Below, one piece after another: positions 1 to 10,232 of a stretch of 64,000 nucleotides of DNA. Where the stretch lies: the NCBI GenBank assembly GCA_009783705.1, contig WRCX01000002.1, positions 22,785 to 86,784 on the forward strand, read 5' to 3'. The stretch is from Candidatus Bathycorpusculum hydrogenotrophicum. Its GTDB lineage: Archaea > Thermoproteota > Bathyarchaeia > Bathyarchaeales > Bathycorpusculaceae. Below the pieces are notes generated by a model. That model did not search any database, was not told where the DNA came from, and saw only the letters and a program-made list of their open reading frames with translations. Position 1 is the first letter of the stretch. Every line of letters starts with the position of its first letter. The translations under genes and the position numbers were made by a program.

Positions 1-651
1 AGTCTCTGCATAATTGATGATAAGGCATCGGCAAACTGTGAACTTATCTATCGCCTCTATGCAGAAGCGCAAGTTAAACCCAATTTAAATGAAGCAAAGG
101 CATTGTTTGTGGGCATAGCCTTTGATACGCGCCATTTTGCACTGGCAAACTCACCCACATTTGGTATTCTTGCAGCTCTGGTAGAAGAGGGTATAGATGC
201 TCAGCAAACGCTTGCTCAATTTGCCCTGCCCATCGAAACCTCTGAGCGTATTGCTAAACTCAAAGCGTGTAAACGAGCAAAAATAGTTCAGGTGGATAAT
301 TGGATAATTGCACTCTCCCATGTGAGCGCCTTTCAGGCTCCAGCAGCAAAAGCCCTGATAGATTTGGGTGCACACGTATCAGCGGTTGCAGGCAAAAAGA
401 GCGGCAAAATTGAAATCAGCCTCCGAAGCGTCCGTCAATTTAACGAGGGCGCAGGCGTCCATCTTGGAACCGACATCGCAGCCCCCCTTGGAGAGTACTT
501 ACAAGGCATAGGCGGCGGCCATGCCATGGCATCAGGTGTGAGCGGCAAAGGAGAAATCCAAGACGCACTCAAACAATGCCTAACACTCCTAAAACAAAAA
601 ATAACCAAACCCGAGCAACCACCAACGGATAAAACTGTTGAAGATACCTAA
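1..651 (+). CDS. DHH-family phosphoesterase (RecJ/NrnA-like), C-terminal part, truncated by window start
   Basis: Frame 1 is open from base 1 (SLCIIDDKASANCELIYRLYAEAQ...ALFVGIAFDTRHF) and ends with a DHHA1-like GGGHAMASG motif. Confidence 0.8.
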   Translation, partial: SLCIIDDKASANCELIYRLYAEAQVKPNLNEAKALFVGIAFDTRHFALANSPTFGILAALVEEGIDAQQTLAQFALPIETSERIAKLKACKRAKIVQVDNWIIALSHVSAFQAPAAKALIDLGAHVSAVAGKKSGKIEISLRSVRQFNEGAGVHLGTDIAAPLGEYLQGIGGGHAMASGVSGKGEIQDALKQCLTLLKQKITKPEQPPTDKTVEDT

Positions 652-1059
652 AGAACTTTAAGGGTTAGCTTTTTTTAAATCGCTTGTTTGTTTTTACCGT
701 TTTTTGAGCAGATTTGATTCCAGAAATATAGTACATATTGGCTCACAATTTCACACGTCCACATAATCTATCACCACATTTGATTTATTATAACCCGCCA
801 AAAAAAGGTCAAGCGATTGCATCCACAACCCCGCGCCCATCAAAAACCGCAAACAGATAAACCTCACAGCCACACCATAGAAGCCAAACACAGACCACCC
901 CCATAAGGTAAAGACCGACTTGTTGGTAACATGCAAACATATCGGCAGTAAGAAGTTTAGGGAATTTTTAATTATATCGAAGCATTTGTGTATAAAATCA
1001 GAAATGGGTAGCTACGCTTAAATGAGCAAACTTACGCTTAGAGGGGGCAGGCACGAAAT

Positions 1060-1908
1060 ATGGCATTAATCGAAACTAGAAATCTCACCTATACCTATCC
1101 GGGCATATCCAAGCCGTCCATTGAGGATGTGTCTATCCAGATAGAGAAGGGAGAATTTGTCTTAATCACAGGGCCTAGTGGTTGTGGTAAGACGACTTTG
1201 TGTCGGTGTTTTAATGGGTTGGTGCCGCATTTTTATCAGGGTGAGATTAAAGGGGACATAACGGTTGCGGGTATAAATACGCTGGATCATCACACCTATG
1301 AGTTGGCTAAACATGTGGGTTTGGTCTTTCAGAATCCGGAGAATCAGTTATTTGCGCTCTCAATTGAGAAAGATGTGGCGTTTGGTTTAGAAAATGTGGG
1401 TGCTTCTCGAGAGGCGATGCGCCAAAAAGTGGATTGGGCGCTTCATCAGACAGGTATTTATGATATTAGGGATCGGTCTCCGCATGAGATTAGCGGGGGA
1501 CAACAGCAACGAGTGGCGATTGCATCAGTTTTGGCAATGGAACCTGAGATTATTGTTTTGGATGAGCCGACCTCTTTTTTGGATCCACTGAGTGCAGAGA
1601 AGATTTTTGAGGTTATCTACAAACTCAACAAAGAGCAGGGCATTACGGTTGTGCTAATTGAGCATCGGTTGGATTTAACGGCGAAATATACCAATCATCT
1701 TATCGTTATGGATCAGGGCAGAGTATGTTTGGAGGGAGATCCACGTGATATTCTCAGCAAGGAAGAAACACAACGTATTGGTGTGGGCATACCCAAAGCA
1801 ACTTTGCTCTATCAAATGTTAAAAAAAGAAGGATGCAGTTTGGGCAATAGAACACCTCTGTGTTCGGAGGAGCTGGCAGATCAAATTTTGGAGGCTCTTA
1901 GTAGATGA
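1060..1908 (+). CDS. ECF transporter ATPase (EcfA/CbiO-like) 1
   Basis: Walker A GPSGCGKTT, signature SGGQQQR, Walker B IIVLDEPTS; overlaps the next ABC ORF. Confidence 0.9.
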   Translation: MALIETRNLTYTYPGISKPSIEDVSIQIEKGEFVLITGPSGCGKTTLCRCFNGLVPHFYQGEIKGDITVAGINTLDHHTYELAKHVGLVFQNPENQLFALSIEKDVAFGLENVGASREAMRQKVDWALHQTGIYDIRDRSPHEISGGQQQRVAIASVLAMEPEIIVLDEPTSFLDPLSAEKIFEVIYKLNKEQGITVVLIEHRLDLTAKYTNHLIVMDQGRVCLEGDPRDILSKEETQRIGVGIPKATLLYQMLKKEGCSLGNRTPLCSEELADQILEALSR

Positions 1909-2729
1909 TTGAGATTTTAGATATTCACTATAGCTATCCCAGCAAGATAGAGGCTCTGAGGGGGGTTTCGCTTACTATCAAAGATGGGGAATTTGTTGCC
2001 ATCATGGGACAAAACGGGGCAGGCAAGTCCACCTTTGTTAAGCATTTTAATGGACTACTCAAACCCTCTGTGGGCAGCGTTAAAGTCGATGGAGTGGAGA
2101 CGACTAAGTCTAGTGTTGCGGCTTTGGCACGTAGTGTTGGGTTTGTGTTCCAAAATCCTGATCATCAGCTATTTAGTGAAACCGTTGAGGCTGAAGTGGG
2201 GTTCGCACTTAAAAATTTTGGATTTGACGCAAAAATAATTGAGGAGCGCATTACCGCGATGTTAGAGTTGCTTTCGCTTTCGCAGTACCGTAAAACCTCT
2301 CCGTTTCTGTTAAGCGGGGGAGAGCGTAAGCGGGTGGCTTTGGCATCGGTTTTAGCGTGTGATCCCAAGATGTTGGTCTTAGATGAACCTACCATTGGGC
2401 AGGATCATGAGCAGAAAGAAAAGCTTCAACAGTTCATCTTAAAGTTGCAGGAACAGGGAAAAACCGTTGTTGCGGTCACTCATGATGTAGAGTTTGTGGC
2501 TGAGTGTAATCCGCGTGTGGTTTTGATGCGGGAGGGTAAAATTGTGGCCGATGGCGAGGGGCATCAAATTCTAACTGATCCTGCGATGCTTGAGGCGGCC
2601 TCGATTGTTCTGCCTCAAATCGCGCAAGTATTTACTAAACTTTCAGCCGCAGGATTGCCTAAAGATATTATTGATATCTCAGAGGCTAAATCGGTTCTTC
2701 TAAAAGCCCTGGAGAAACGTAAACAATGA
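1905..2729 (+). CDS. ECF transporter ATPase (EcfA/CbiO-like) 2
   Basis: Walker A GQNGAGKST, LSGGERKRVALA, LVLDEPT; 4-bp overlaps with both neighbours. Confidence 0.9.
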   Translation: MIEILDIHYSYPSKIEALRGVSLTIKDGEFVAIMGQNGAGKSTFVKHFNGLLKPSVGSVKVDGVETTKSSVAALARSVGFVFQNPDHQLFSETVEAEVGFALKNFGFDAKIIEERITAMLELLSLSQYRKTSPFLLSGGERKRVALASVLACDPKMLVLDEPTIGQDHEQKEKLQQFILKLQEQGKTVVAVTHDVEFVAECNPRVVLMREGKIVADGEGHQILTDPAMLEAASIVLPQIAQVFTKLSAAGLPKDIIDISEAKSVLLKALEKRKQ

Positions 2730-3496
2730 GTATTTTTGATGGTTTAAAGTTTCGCAGAGTTAACTCTATTATTCATAATCTGGATCCGCGTATCAAATTT
2801 ATCTATGTTATTGGGGTCTTCATTGCGGCGCTTTTGTTTCTTCAGATAATTCCGCTTGTGGCGCTGTTTTTGTTACAGTTACCGTTTGTGTTTTTGGCGC
2901 GTGTTCAGCGGCAGTGGATGCGTTCTTTGCGCGGTGCAGCGTTTTTGGCGGGGTTTATCTTTTTTATAAACATCGTTACAATCTTTTTGGGAAACAACTA
3001 CACGGTAACGCCTAGCAATATTGAGGGTGCCTTATCTATGACTCTGCGCTTTGTGGTGTTAGTGGAGTCATTTTCGGTGTTTTTCTTAACCACCTCTCCG
3101 GATCATCTGGGGTTGGCTTTGGAGCAGTCTCGGGTGCCCTATGAGTTTGCATTTGCATTTACTACTGCGGTACGTTTTGTGCCGGTATTGGCTGAGGAGG
3201 CTCAAACCATCATGGATGCTCAAAAAGCAAGGGGATTAGAATTGGAGAAGGGCAATCTGCTAAAACGCATCCGCAACTACATACCCATTTTGATTCCTTT
3301 GATTGTGAGTGCTATTCGGCGAAGTCTTGAACTCGCTGAAGCTATGGAATCACGCGCTTGGGGAGCATGCAAAAAACGCACCAACCTATATACACTACGG
3401 CTACACAAAGGAGACTATGTGCTACTGGGAATCACGGCAATAATTGTGATCGGTGCAATCTATGCATACTTCTATGTGTCAATTCCCACATTGTAA
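2726..3496 (+). CDS. ECF transporter transmembrane component EcfT
   Basis: Hydrophobic, with EcfT-like ARGLE and ESRAWGA coupling motifs; follows two EcfA ORFs. Confidence 0.9.
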   Translation: MSIFDGLKFRRVNSIIHNLDPRIKFIYVIGVFIAALLFLQIIPLVALFLLQLPFVFLARVQRQWMRSLRGAAFLAGFIFFINIVTIFLGNNYTVTPSNIEGALSMTLRFVVLVESFSVFFLTTSPDHLGLALEQSRVPYEFAFAFTTAVRFVPVLAEEAQTIMDAQKARGLELEKGNLLKRIRNYIPILIPLIVSAIRRSLELAEAMESRAWGACKKRTNLYTLRLHKGDYVLLGITAIIVIGAIYAYFYVSIPTL

Positions 3497-3685
3497 GCTT
3501 GCTACTACTATAATCAAACAAACAACAAAAAGAAGATGCATAGAACCCACAAAAAGCAGATAGCCAAACAGATATTTGTGCAGGAACCAAAGGCTAAATG
3601 GCAGGGAAGTAGCGGTAAAGGAAAGGGCAAGCTAATATTCCTTAACATTTGATTAATAGAAGTATTAGTAGCATGATGTGATGTT

Positions 3686-4561
3686 ATGGCTGAGCGTACT
3701 CGTTTTGGACCTGCAGGTGTGCCGCCTATGTTTCGGCTGTTAGGGGCGTCTACGTTTGATACTCCGCGTTTGCTTTGTGAGGAAGGTTTAGATGCGTTTG
3801 AATATCAAGCGGTAAGGTGGGGTCCCAAACCGCAGATAAAAGAGGCTGATGCTCGTCGGCTAGGGGAGGAGGCAAAGCGCAATGATGTTAAGCTCAGTAT
3901 GCATGGCAGCTACTTTATCAATCTCTCAGGCAAACCTGAAGTGGTAAAAGCCAGCAAACAGCGCATTATAGCCTGTGCAACGGGCGCTGAGTGGATGGGC
4001 GCAGGGGTTATGGTGTTTCATATGGGGTTCTATGGGATGTTTGAAAAAGACTATGCGCTTAAATGTTCTATTACAGCACTCAAAGAAATCCACTCTGAGA
4101 TGCAAAGTTTGGGGTTGAAGGTCAAGTTGGGGCCCGAAACCATGGGACGTAAATCCCAAGTGGGCACTTTGGATGAAATCATAGCCATTAATCGTGAAGT
4201 TGAGGGTACGCAACTAGTCGTTGACTGGGGACATCTCCATGCCCTACATCATGGGGCCTTCAAAACTGTAGATGACATGCGACACATAGCTGAAAAAATC
4301 GAGCAAGAACTCGGTACTCAAACCCTGCGCAACATGCATTGCCATTTCTCAAAAATAGAATTCACAAGCCAAGGAGAAAAAAAGCATCACCCCCTTGATG
4401 AAGAGCAGTTTGGACCTGATTTTGGGATGCTATCAGAGGTAATTTTAGATTTTGGGATGCATCCTACATTTATCTGCGAGACACCAATTCTAGATGTTGA
4501 TGCCCGAAAAATGAAGGAAATTCTTCAACAAGCCCAAAAACAAAGACAAGAACAAAAATAA
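3686..4561 (+). CDS. Deoxyribonuclease IV / AP endonuclease family TIM-barrel protein
   Basis: Motifs LSMHGSYFINLSG, VFHMGFYG, KLGPETMGRKSQVGTLDE, VVDWGHLHA typical of endonuclease IV-like proteins. Confidence 0.85.
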   Translation: MAERTRFGPAGVPPMFRLLGASTFDTPRLLCEEGLDAFEYQAVRWGPKPQIKEADARRLGEEAKRNDVKLSMHGSYFINLSGKPEVVKASKQRIIACATGAEWMGAGVMVFHMGFYGMFEKDYALKCSITALKEIHSEMQSLGLKVKLGPETMGRKSQVGTLDEIIAINREVEGTQLVVDWGHLHALHHGAFKTVDDMRHIAEKIEQELGTQTLRNMHCHFSKIEFTSQGEKKHHPLDEEQFGPDFGMLSEVILDFGMHPTFICETPILDVDARKMKEILQQAQKQRQEQK

Positions 4562-4615
4562 GGTAAAATGTTAGCGGACAGAGACCCCCCGCTACTTTCT
4601 ACAATAACCAAGCAT

Positions 4616-4822
4616 CTATGTCTCAGCGGGGTTCTTTGCGCTTAGTTTGCGGCTCAACACTAAGCCTTCTTTTAGAAAGAGAAGCATTGCCACCAAAGTT
4701 AGGCCTGTTAAAACTAAGAAACGTACTTCAATTACTAAAAAGCCCTCAACAACCAAGCTGAGCAATATTAGACTTATTTCTGCTACAAAAGCGCCTATAA
4801 AAAAGAAAGAATAAAACATCAA
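4616..4822 (-). CDS. Small putative membrane protein
   Basis: 68-aa ORF with hydrophobic segments; no family recognised. Confidence 0.3.
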   Translation of the reverse strand: MMFYSFFFIGAFVAEISLILLSLVVEGFLVIEVRFLVLTGLTLVAMLLFLKEGLVLSRKLSAKNPAET

Positions 4823-5234
4823 TGGGGCACAAGACTCTTACCAACCATATATGGCAAAAAAAATAAACAACCTGTTAGTTGCTATGGAAAACACCAAAAA
4901 TATTACACCGCTAAGGATAATATAGAAAGAAAAAGCATCCAGTAATTTTATGCTCAATTTAGCAGATTATTTTGGTCCAAAAATCACAAACAACGCCGAC
5001 ATACACAAGCTATACCACCATTTTAGCGTTTTAAAATCTCAACTATCACTTTCACACCTTTGTTGAAAGGAGCACATATAATCAAATTGTCAACCAATTT
5101 AGAATATCAACAATTTAGCCAAATCCATGCATCATATATAAAATGACTTAAAACATAATTATTTTGAATTAGGGATAATGTTTTTATAATTTCGTGACCT
5201 CCAAATAAAAAAATCACAACCGAGCGAAAGGTAG

Positions 5235-6134
5235 ATGGCTGTAAATGTTTGCATTATGGGTTTAGGTAACATAGGATTACCAGTTGCCCAACACATCTCA
5301 AAAATATACAAACAAACCCAAGGATACGACATATCCCAACAAGCCATAAAAACAGCCAAACAAAACGGAATCAACACCACAACCAAACTCCCATATGCAG
5401 ACATCTATGTAATCACAGTCAACACCTGGTTCCGCAATAACCAACCCGACATGAGTGCCATCGAAGACTGCACAAAAAAAGCAGCCAAACTCAACCCCGA
5501 CGCGCTCATATGCTATGAATCAACCCTAACCATAGGCACCGCACGAAAACTCGCCGCAAAATACAAACTAACCAACATAGCCGTCTGCCCTCACAGATGG
5601 TGGAAACAAGAAGAAGACAAACACGGCGTCGTACAAATAAGAGCCTTGGGTTCACTAAACCAACAAAGCCACACAAAAGCCCTTGAATTCTACAACACCC
5701 TAGGCATACCCACCCACCCCGTTAACTCCCTAGAAATCGCCGAACTAACCAAACTAGCCGAAAACACCTACTACTATCTCCGTATCGCATATGGCCAAGA
5801 ACTAAAACTCCTCTGTGACGAAAACAATCTAAACTATGACGAACTACGCGACGCCGCCAACACAAAATGGAATGTAGATCTGCCTGAAGCACGCAACGGC
5901 ATAGGCGGAGAATGCCTCCCAAAAGACATACAATTCCTCATAAACACCTACCCAACAACCGCCCTGCTCCAAGCCGCCATAATAGCAGACAAAAACTACC
6001 AAACAAAACAACAACACAACAACAAAACCCCCAAACAGACAACAACAAAATCCCCACGTAAAACAACAAAAACTACGCGCACACAATCAAACTTACAAAC
6101 CGAAATCAGCACATCACAAGATAGATCGAGTTAA
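5235..6134 (+). CDS. UDP-glucose/GDP-mannose dehydrogenase-like NAD-binding protein
   Basis: Rossmann motif VCIMGLGNIGLPVA, YESTLTIGTARKLA, AELTKLAENTYYYLRIAYGQEL, GIGGECLPKD. Confidence 0.8.
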   Translation: MAVNVCIMGLGNIGLPVAQHISKIYKQTQGYDISQQAIKTAKQNGINTTTKLPYADIYVITVNTWFRNNQPDMSAIEDCTKKAAKLNPDALICYESTLTIGTARKLAAKYKLTNIAVCPHRWWKQEEDKHGVVQIRALGSLNQQSHTKALEFYNTLGIPTHPVNSLEIAELTKLAENTYYYLRIAYGQELKLLCDENNLNYDELRDAANTKWNVDLPEARNGIGGECLPKDIQFLINTYPTTALLQAAIIADKNYQTKQQHNNKTPKQTTTKSPRKTTKTTRTQSNLQTEISTSQDRSS

Positions 6135-6171
6135 TGCATTAACCAGTGCATTTCGTCAGTTTATTTCAAGG

Positions 6172-6669
6172 TTAGACACTACGAGTAAGCTTCTTTCGGT
6201 TATATAGAAGTATGATAGTTAACGCCGCTATTATGATGTATAATGCCGTCACAATACCAATCAGGCAAACTAAACCCCACTATTACGGCGCCAGTTTGAT
6301 CTGATGAAGTTTGATTGGGAGTTAAATCAGGTTGATTTGGCGCTTCATCAGAATATGTGGGCATAGTTAGAGTTTTTGTGCTACTCCAGCCGCTTTTTTC
6401 ACCTGTCCAGACATAGTCGGTAGGGGATTTGAGATTATTTGTGTAACATCCCCATTCATTGCTTCAACTTGAAAATCTATCTTTGATCCAGGAAAAGCTT
6501 GAAAGCCAGATCCGGAAATTCCCGCATCAAACCAGTCACCACTGCCTCCTCGAAAAGCTATCACGGTGTATTGAGAGTCGGTTTGATCTGGAAATCCCTG
6601 TGAAGACCGAAAACATTCAGTCCAGCTGTCTTCTGAGGCAAAATATCCTTTAGTTCTAATGTTATACGC
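6172..6669 (-). pseudogene. Remnant of membrane-anchored surface protein, truncated at an IS630 insertion
   Basis: Reading across frames: FASEDSWTECFRSSQGFPDQTDSQYTVIAFRGGSGDWFDAG...TQIISN / KSPTDYVWTGEKSGWSSTKTLTMPTYSDEAPNQPDLTPNQTSSDQTGAVIVGF / VCLIGIVTALYIIIAALTIILLYNRKKLTRSV* (C-terminal TM plus basic tail). Confidence 0.5.
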
Positions 6670-6685
6670 TAGTGCTTTGTAACAT

Positions 6686-7363
6686 CTAAAAGTTTATAGT
6701 TTGACCGGGTAGTTTTTTCAGTTTTATGCGTGCATCTTTGGTGGTGAATTGCCAGTCAACACCTTTCTGAGTTTGATTACGCTCAATATGCCAAGCGGTC
6801 AACTCAACATTGAGCGATTCAATATTTGAAATACGTCTTTTTCCAAGACATTGCACCCCAAGAACCGACAACTCTACCTCAGCAACATTTAACCAGCCGC
6901 CATGCTTAGGAGTAAAATGAATCTCTAAGCACTGTGCCAAACCAAACGCCCTCTCCGCAACAAACGCCCCATACAACGCAGACAACCCATGCGTATTCAA
7001 ATTATCCAAAACTAACACCACCCGCTCAGCATCAGGATATTGTTCCTCAAGCAGCCAACGCAGCTTATGCGCCCAATCTACTTTTGTTCGATACACCAAA
7101 GCCTCCACATGACGCCACCCAACCAAAGGCTCACAAAACACAAAAATGCTGCACACACCCATACGCACATACTCATTATCAACCCAAAGGACCAAACCCG
7201 AACGCGTTGACAACAGCTCACATACATCTAATAGAAGCTGATATAATTTCTCATCCATACAAACAACCGATTTCTTAGCATCATAGGGGCAAGCATAAAC
7301 AGCTAAAACATCCTCCAGGGCAGCGACAAAGGCACTATTTTGATGCGGAAGTATGCACCACAT
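6686..7363 (-). CDS. IS630-family transposase, DDE catalytic part
   Basis: [23 protein letters not shown]...VVCMDEK...LVLDNLNTH...[21 protein letters not shown]...[23 protein letters not shown]. Confidence 0.92.
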   Translation of the reverse strand: MWCILPHQNSAFVAALEDVLAVYACPYDAKKSVVCMDEKLYQLLLDVCELLSTRSGLVLWVDNEYVRMGVCSIFVFCEPLVGWRHVEALVYRTKVDWAHKLRWLLEEQYPDAERVVLVLDNLNTHGLSALYGAFVAERAFGLAQCLEIHFTPKHGGWLNVAEVELSVLGVQCLGKRRISNIESLNVELTAWHIERNQTQKGVDWQFTTKDARIKLKKLPGQTINF

Positions 7364-7368
7364 TTTCT

Positions 7369-7836
7369 TTAAATGAGGTTTAAATTGTGTTTTTTTAAAA
7401 GCCGCTTCACACTCATATGGGATAATGTGTTAACGTATCCCAGCTTGATGCTTTTATCGGCTAGGAGGCGCAGGGTCCATTTTGCGTAGCCGTCAGGGGG
7501 TTTGCTGCATGCTAGGGCGATGATGTGAGCTTGTGTTTCGTCTGTTATTTTTGGTGCTATGGGGGGTGTGGTTCTCTTTTTGCGCTGCAAAAAACGGGTT
7601 ACTGTTTGGGCAGCGAAAAAAGCGTTTTTTACGTTACTGATTGTTTGATTGCTTACGCCTATTCTTTTTGCGATTTTGGTTTGTTTTTCTTTTTTTCTCC
7701 CCTCAGACTCATCTAGGGCTAAAATTATTTTTGCACGATTAACCAGCCTCACACTGTGTTTGTCTTTGGCACTAAACCGCTCAAGCTCAGCTCTATCAGA
7801 CGAACTTAACACAACACCAACATACTTACCTTTCAT
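7369..7836 (-). CDS. IS630-family transposase, N-terminal HTH part
   Basis: RVGVSNQT-type HTH ([20 protein letters not shown]) and [31 protein letters not shown]; one base short of joining the DDE ORF. Confidence 0.9.
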   Translation of the reverse strand: MKGKYVGVVLSSSDRAELERFSAKDKHSVRLVNRAKIILALDESEGRKKEKQTKIAKRIGVSNQTISNVKNAFFAAQTVTRFLQRKKRTTPPIAPKITDETQAHIIALACSKPPDGYAKWTLRLLADKSIKLGYVNTLSHMSVKRLLKKHNLNLI

Positions 7837-7969
7837 AACATCACACTACCAATAGAGAACAACACAACAAACAAAACTATAAACTTTTAGATGTTACAAA
7901 GCACTAGATTTAAAAATAGGGTCTCAAGCAGGCGGTAGCTTAGTTGCTGTTTGAGGTTCTGATTGTGGG

Positions 7970-8881
7970 TTATTCTATGAACTGGGTTAGATATTGAGTA
8001 ATTAGCTCATAAGCTTCCAAGTCCTCAGGACCTTTTTTGTTACCGTTTTCGTCTGTTCCAATCAACTGTTCACCATCACTTTCAGAAACCGGTTCGTTGT
8101 ACTCTATACGAAACACGCATTGCACAACTGTGCCGTTGCGGGCTTCAAATGTTAAGAGGGGATACTTTACGCCGGGTAGAATCAGATCATATTTTCCTTC
8201 TGTTCGGGGTTCAACAAGAAAAGTTTTGGTTTCTGCCAGTGAGAGCAGGCTCAGTAGAAGGGAGCCTTGATAGGGTTGGAAGCTGATTTTGGGATTGTCG
8301 TAGGTTAGTTTATCTTTTGCTTCCTCGATTTTTGTGGTTAAGGCAGTGTTGTTCCACAGTTCTACTCTGCATCTTTGCGCCTCTTGGGTAGCTTGTTCGG
8401 TAAAGGATGTGGTCGCTATGATAAGGGCACGGTCGCATTTCTGGGTGCTTTGGGCTTGTTGGGCGGCCAAAATTATGACATCGCTAAGGGTATAGCTGGG
8501 AGGATATTTCCGTGCTAAAACCGCAATCTTTTCAGCGTTTTTGATGGTGACTAAATCAGCGCCGTGGTTAACTACACAGCTACTTTGTATTTCATAGCCC
8601 AATGTTTCAAAGAGCCACTGGATAAATAGTCTAAACTCTTTATCTGAGAGAACTCCGATCGAATAATTCGCGGTTTGCGGTTCGGGTTTGGAGTGTTTCT
8701 CCACAAGAGTTTTTATGCTGGGTTTTTGGGGGGTTAGATTAGGAGTTTTTTTTATTCGATTTGCTAGTATTTCGGCTTTATCCAGGGGGAGCTGTAGTTC
8801 ATCTGCTAGTAACTCGATTAGGTCATTGTTTTTTGGTTGTTCGGCGATTTTTTTTAAGGTGTTGTTTTTTTGGTGGCTCAT
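7970..8881 (-). CDS. Mrr-like restriction-endonuclease-fold protein with non-canonical active-site residues
   Basis: FRLFIQWLFETLGYEIQSSCVVNHGADLVTIKNAEKIAVLARKY...CDRALIIATTSFTEQATQEAQ resembles Mrr_cat; ATG at 8881 lies directly after the preceding stop (8883-8885), favouring this start over 9094. Confidence 0.7.
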   Translation of the reverse strand: MSHQKNNTLKKIAEQPKNNDLIELLADELQLPLDKAEILANRIKKTPNLTPQKPSIKTLVEKHSKPEPQTANYSIGVLSDKEFRLFIQWLFETLGYEIQSSCVVNHGADLVTIKNAEKIAVLARKYPPSYTLSDVIILAAQQAQSTQKCDRALIIATTSFTEQATQEAQRCRVELWNNTALTTKIEEAKDKLTYDNPKISFQPYQGSLLLSLLSLAETKTFLVEPRTEGKYDLILPGVKYPLLTFEARNGTVVQCVFRIEYNEPVSESDGEQLIGTDENGNKKGPEDLEAYELITQYLTQFIE

Positions 8882-8882
8882 C

Positions 8883-10232
8883 TTAGGGCTCCTTTTTTGC
8901 ATGTTGAGGGCAGAGTTTTTTTCTGAATTCGTCAGTGTGGGTGAGGTTGAGTTTGGAGAAGGGTTTGTTGCAGACATCGCAGATATCGTAGTGGTGGATG
9001 CATACACTTGTGTTGTCGTGAGTGCATTTGAATTCGAGGAGACGGCTGTGGCGTTTGCCGCAGACTGTGCAGATAAAGCCTTTGTCGCGTTCAAAGTATT
9101 CGTTTAGGGTTTCGTCGTGGGTTAGGGTTGCTTTTTTGGAGTATATTTTTGCTGTATCTATGGATTGTCGGGTGCAGTCTTTGCAGACATAGAAGCCGTC
9201 TTCGGTTGGGTAGCCTTCGGGGTGGGTTTTTTTGCACATAGGGCAGATGACTTCGGGGTTCTGGATGCCTATGATGAGGGTGGATTGGATGGTTGCTTTG
9301 TTGTTGAGGGTGATTTCGAATTTGATTTTTAAGGTGTTGATTATGAGAAGATTATGGAGTTTTACGGTTATGTTTGTTTGGCAGGATTCCTCTTCGCGCT
9401 GTAGCAACGCTTCATAGGTGGATTGCCATTTTTGGAAGTCGAAATCATGTTTTTTGGAGATAACTTGTTCGCGTCGTTCTCGTTTTAGTCGGCGCTCAAA
9501 ACTTTGTAATCTCATTTTTTTCTCTTTGACCAAGGGGAGGTCAAAGAGTGTGACTTTGTTTTTGAGAAAGGCTATTAGTTTTTGGTCTGCCGTTGCTTTT
9601 AGTTCGTCGTAGAGTTCGGGTTTTATTTTTGATTTCGAGTTCTCGATTTGTATTGTTTTGTTCTCCAGCACAGATGCTAAATTGAAGGTGTCATCGATGC
9701 AGTGGCATTCTTCGTTGAGTAGAATGGTTAGGGTTTCTTCGCTTTTTGTTCTGAGTTTGTTTTGAAAGTTTAGTGCATAGTAGAACTGGAAGAAACGTAA
9801 GGTTTCTTTTTTAGTAATTTTTATCGAGGTGATTTGGCCGTTGTTTATTTGGTGAAAACAAGGTTCGAGTTTGGTACAGACTTGGGTGTCTTGTATGGTT
9901 TGGGTTTTTTGGCAACTCAAACATGCATCGGTGTTGTTAAAGTGGGATTCTATTAGGGTTTCTATGGGGCCGTTGTTTGTGAGGTTGATTTGGCAAAGAG
10001 CTCCGTTGTCTATGGATTCTTTGAGGAGCTGTTGAAATAGGGGGCTTCCGGGGGCAAGCAGAGGGATTTTTTTTTCTTTTGCGGTGTTGGGTTGGTAGGT
10101 AAATTCTTGGGTGTTGCCGTCGGGATAGGCGACTGTTAGGGTGTCGTTTGTTTGGTGGGTAATTATGCCGCCTTTGATTTGGACGTAGGTTTCAAAGAAT
10201 TTGCAGAGATCTGCTTCGGCTTGGGTGCTCAA
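8883..10232 (-). CDS. Uncharacterised multi-zinc-ribbon protein, partner of SNF2 helicase
   Basis: CxxC clusters DACLSCQKT, VICPMCKKTH...FYVCKDC, FICTVCGKRH...ICDVCNKPF...LCPQH; 4-bp overlap with the helicase ORF. Confidence 0.75.
   Translation of the reverse strand: MSTQAEADLCKFFETYVQIKGGIITHQTNDTLTVAYPDGNTQEFTYQPNTAKEKKIPLLAPGSPLFQQLLKESIDNGALCQINLTNNGPIETLIESHFNNTDACLSCQKTQTIQDTQVCTKLEPCFHQINNGQITSIKITKKETLRFFQFYYALNFQNKLRTKSEETLTILLNEECHCIDDTFNLASVLENKTIQIENSKSKIKPELYDELKATADQKLIAFLKNKVTLFDLPLVKEKKMRLQSFERRLKRERREQVISKKHDFDFQKWQSTYEALLQREEESCQTNITVKLHNLLIINTLKIKFEITLNNKATIQSTLIIGIQNPEVICPMCKKTHPEGYPTEDGFYVCKDCTRQSIDTAKIYSKKATLTHDETLNEYFERDKGFICTVCGKRHSRLLEFKCTHDNTSVCIHHYDICDVCNKPFSKLNLTHTDEFRKKLCPQHAKKEP

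Larger units (their letters stand above)
6672..7904 (-). mobile_element. IS630-family insertion sequence, about 1.23 kb, flanked by TA
   Basis: Perfect inverted repeat: ctagtgctttgtaacatctaaaagtttatagttt (6669-6702) matches the reverse complement of 7874-7907; TA at 6670-6671 and 7905-7906; encloses a transposase in two frames. Confidence 0.93.

Noticed and set aside
751-936. Minus-strand 61-aa ORF in the intergenic region
   Set aside because: No start context, no recognisable motif; likely chance.
8883-9094. Extended start of the Mrr-like ORF to 9094
   Set aside because: The extension (MNATKALSAQSAANATAV...) overlaps the zinc-protein coding end; ATG at 8881 directly after that stop is a better operon-style start.
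8688-9107. Plus-strand ORF of 139 aa
   Set aside because: Lies antisense to the zinc-protein and Mrr-like genes; low-complexity F/A/V-rich translation is a by-product of strand composition bias.
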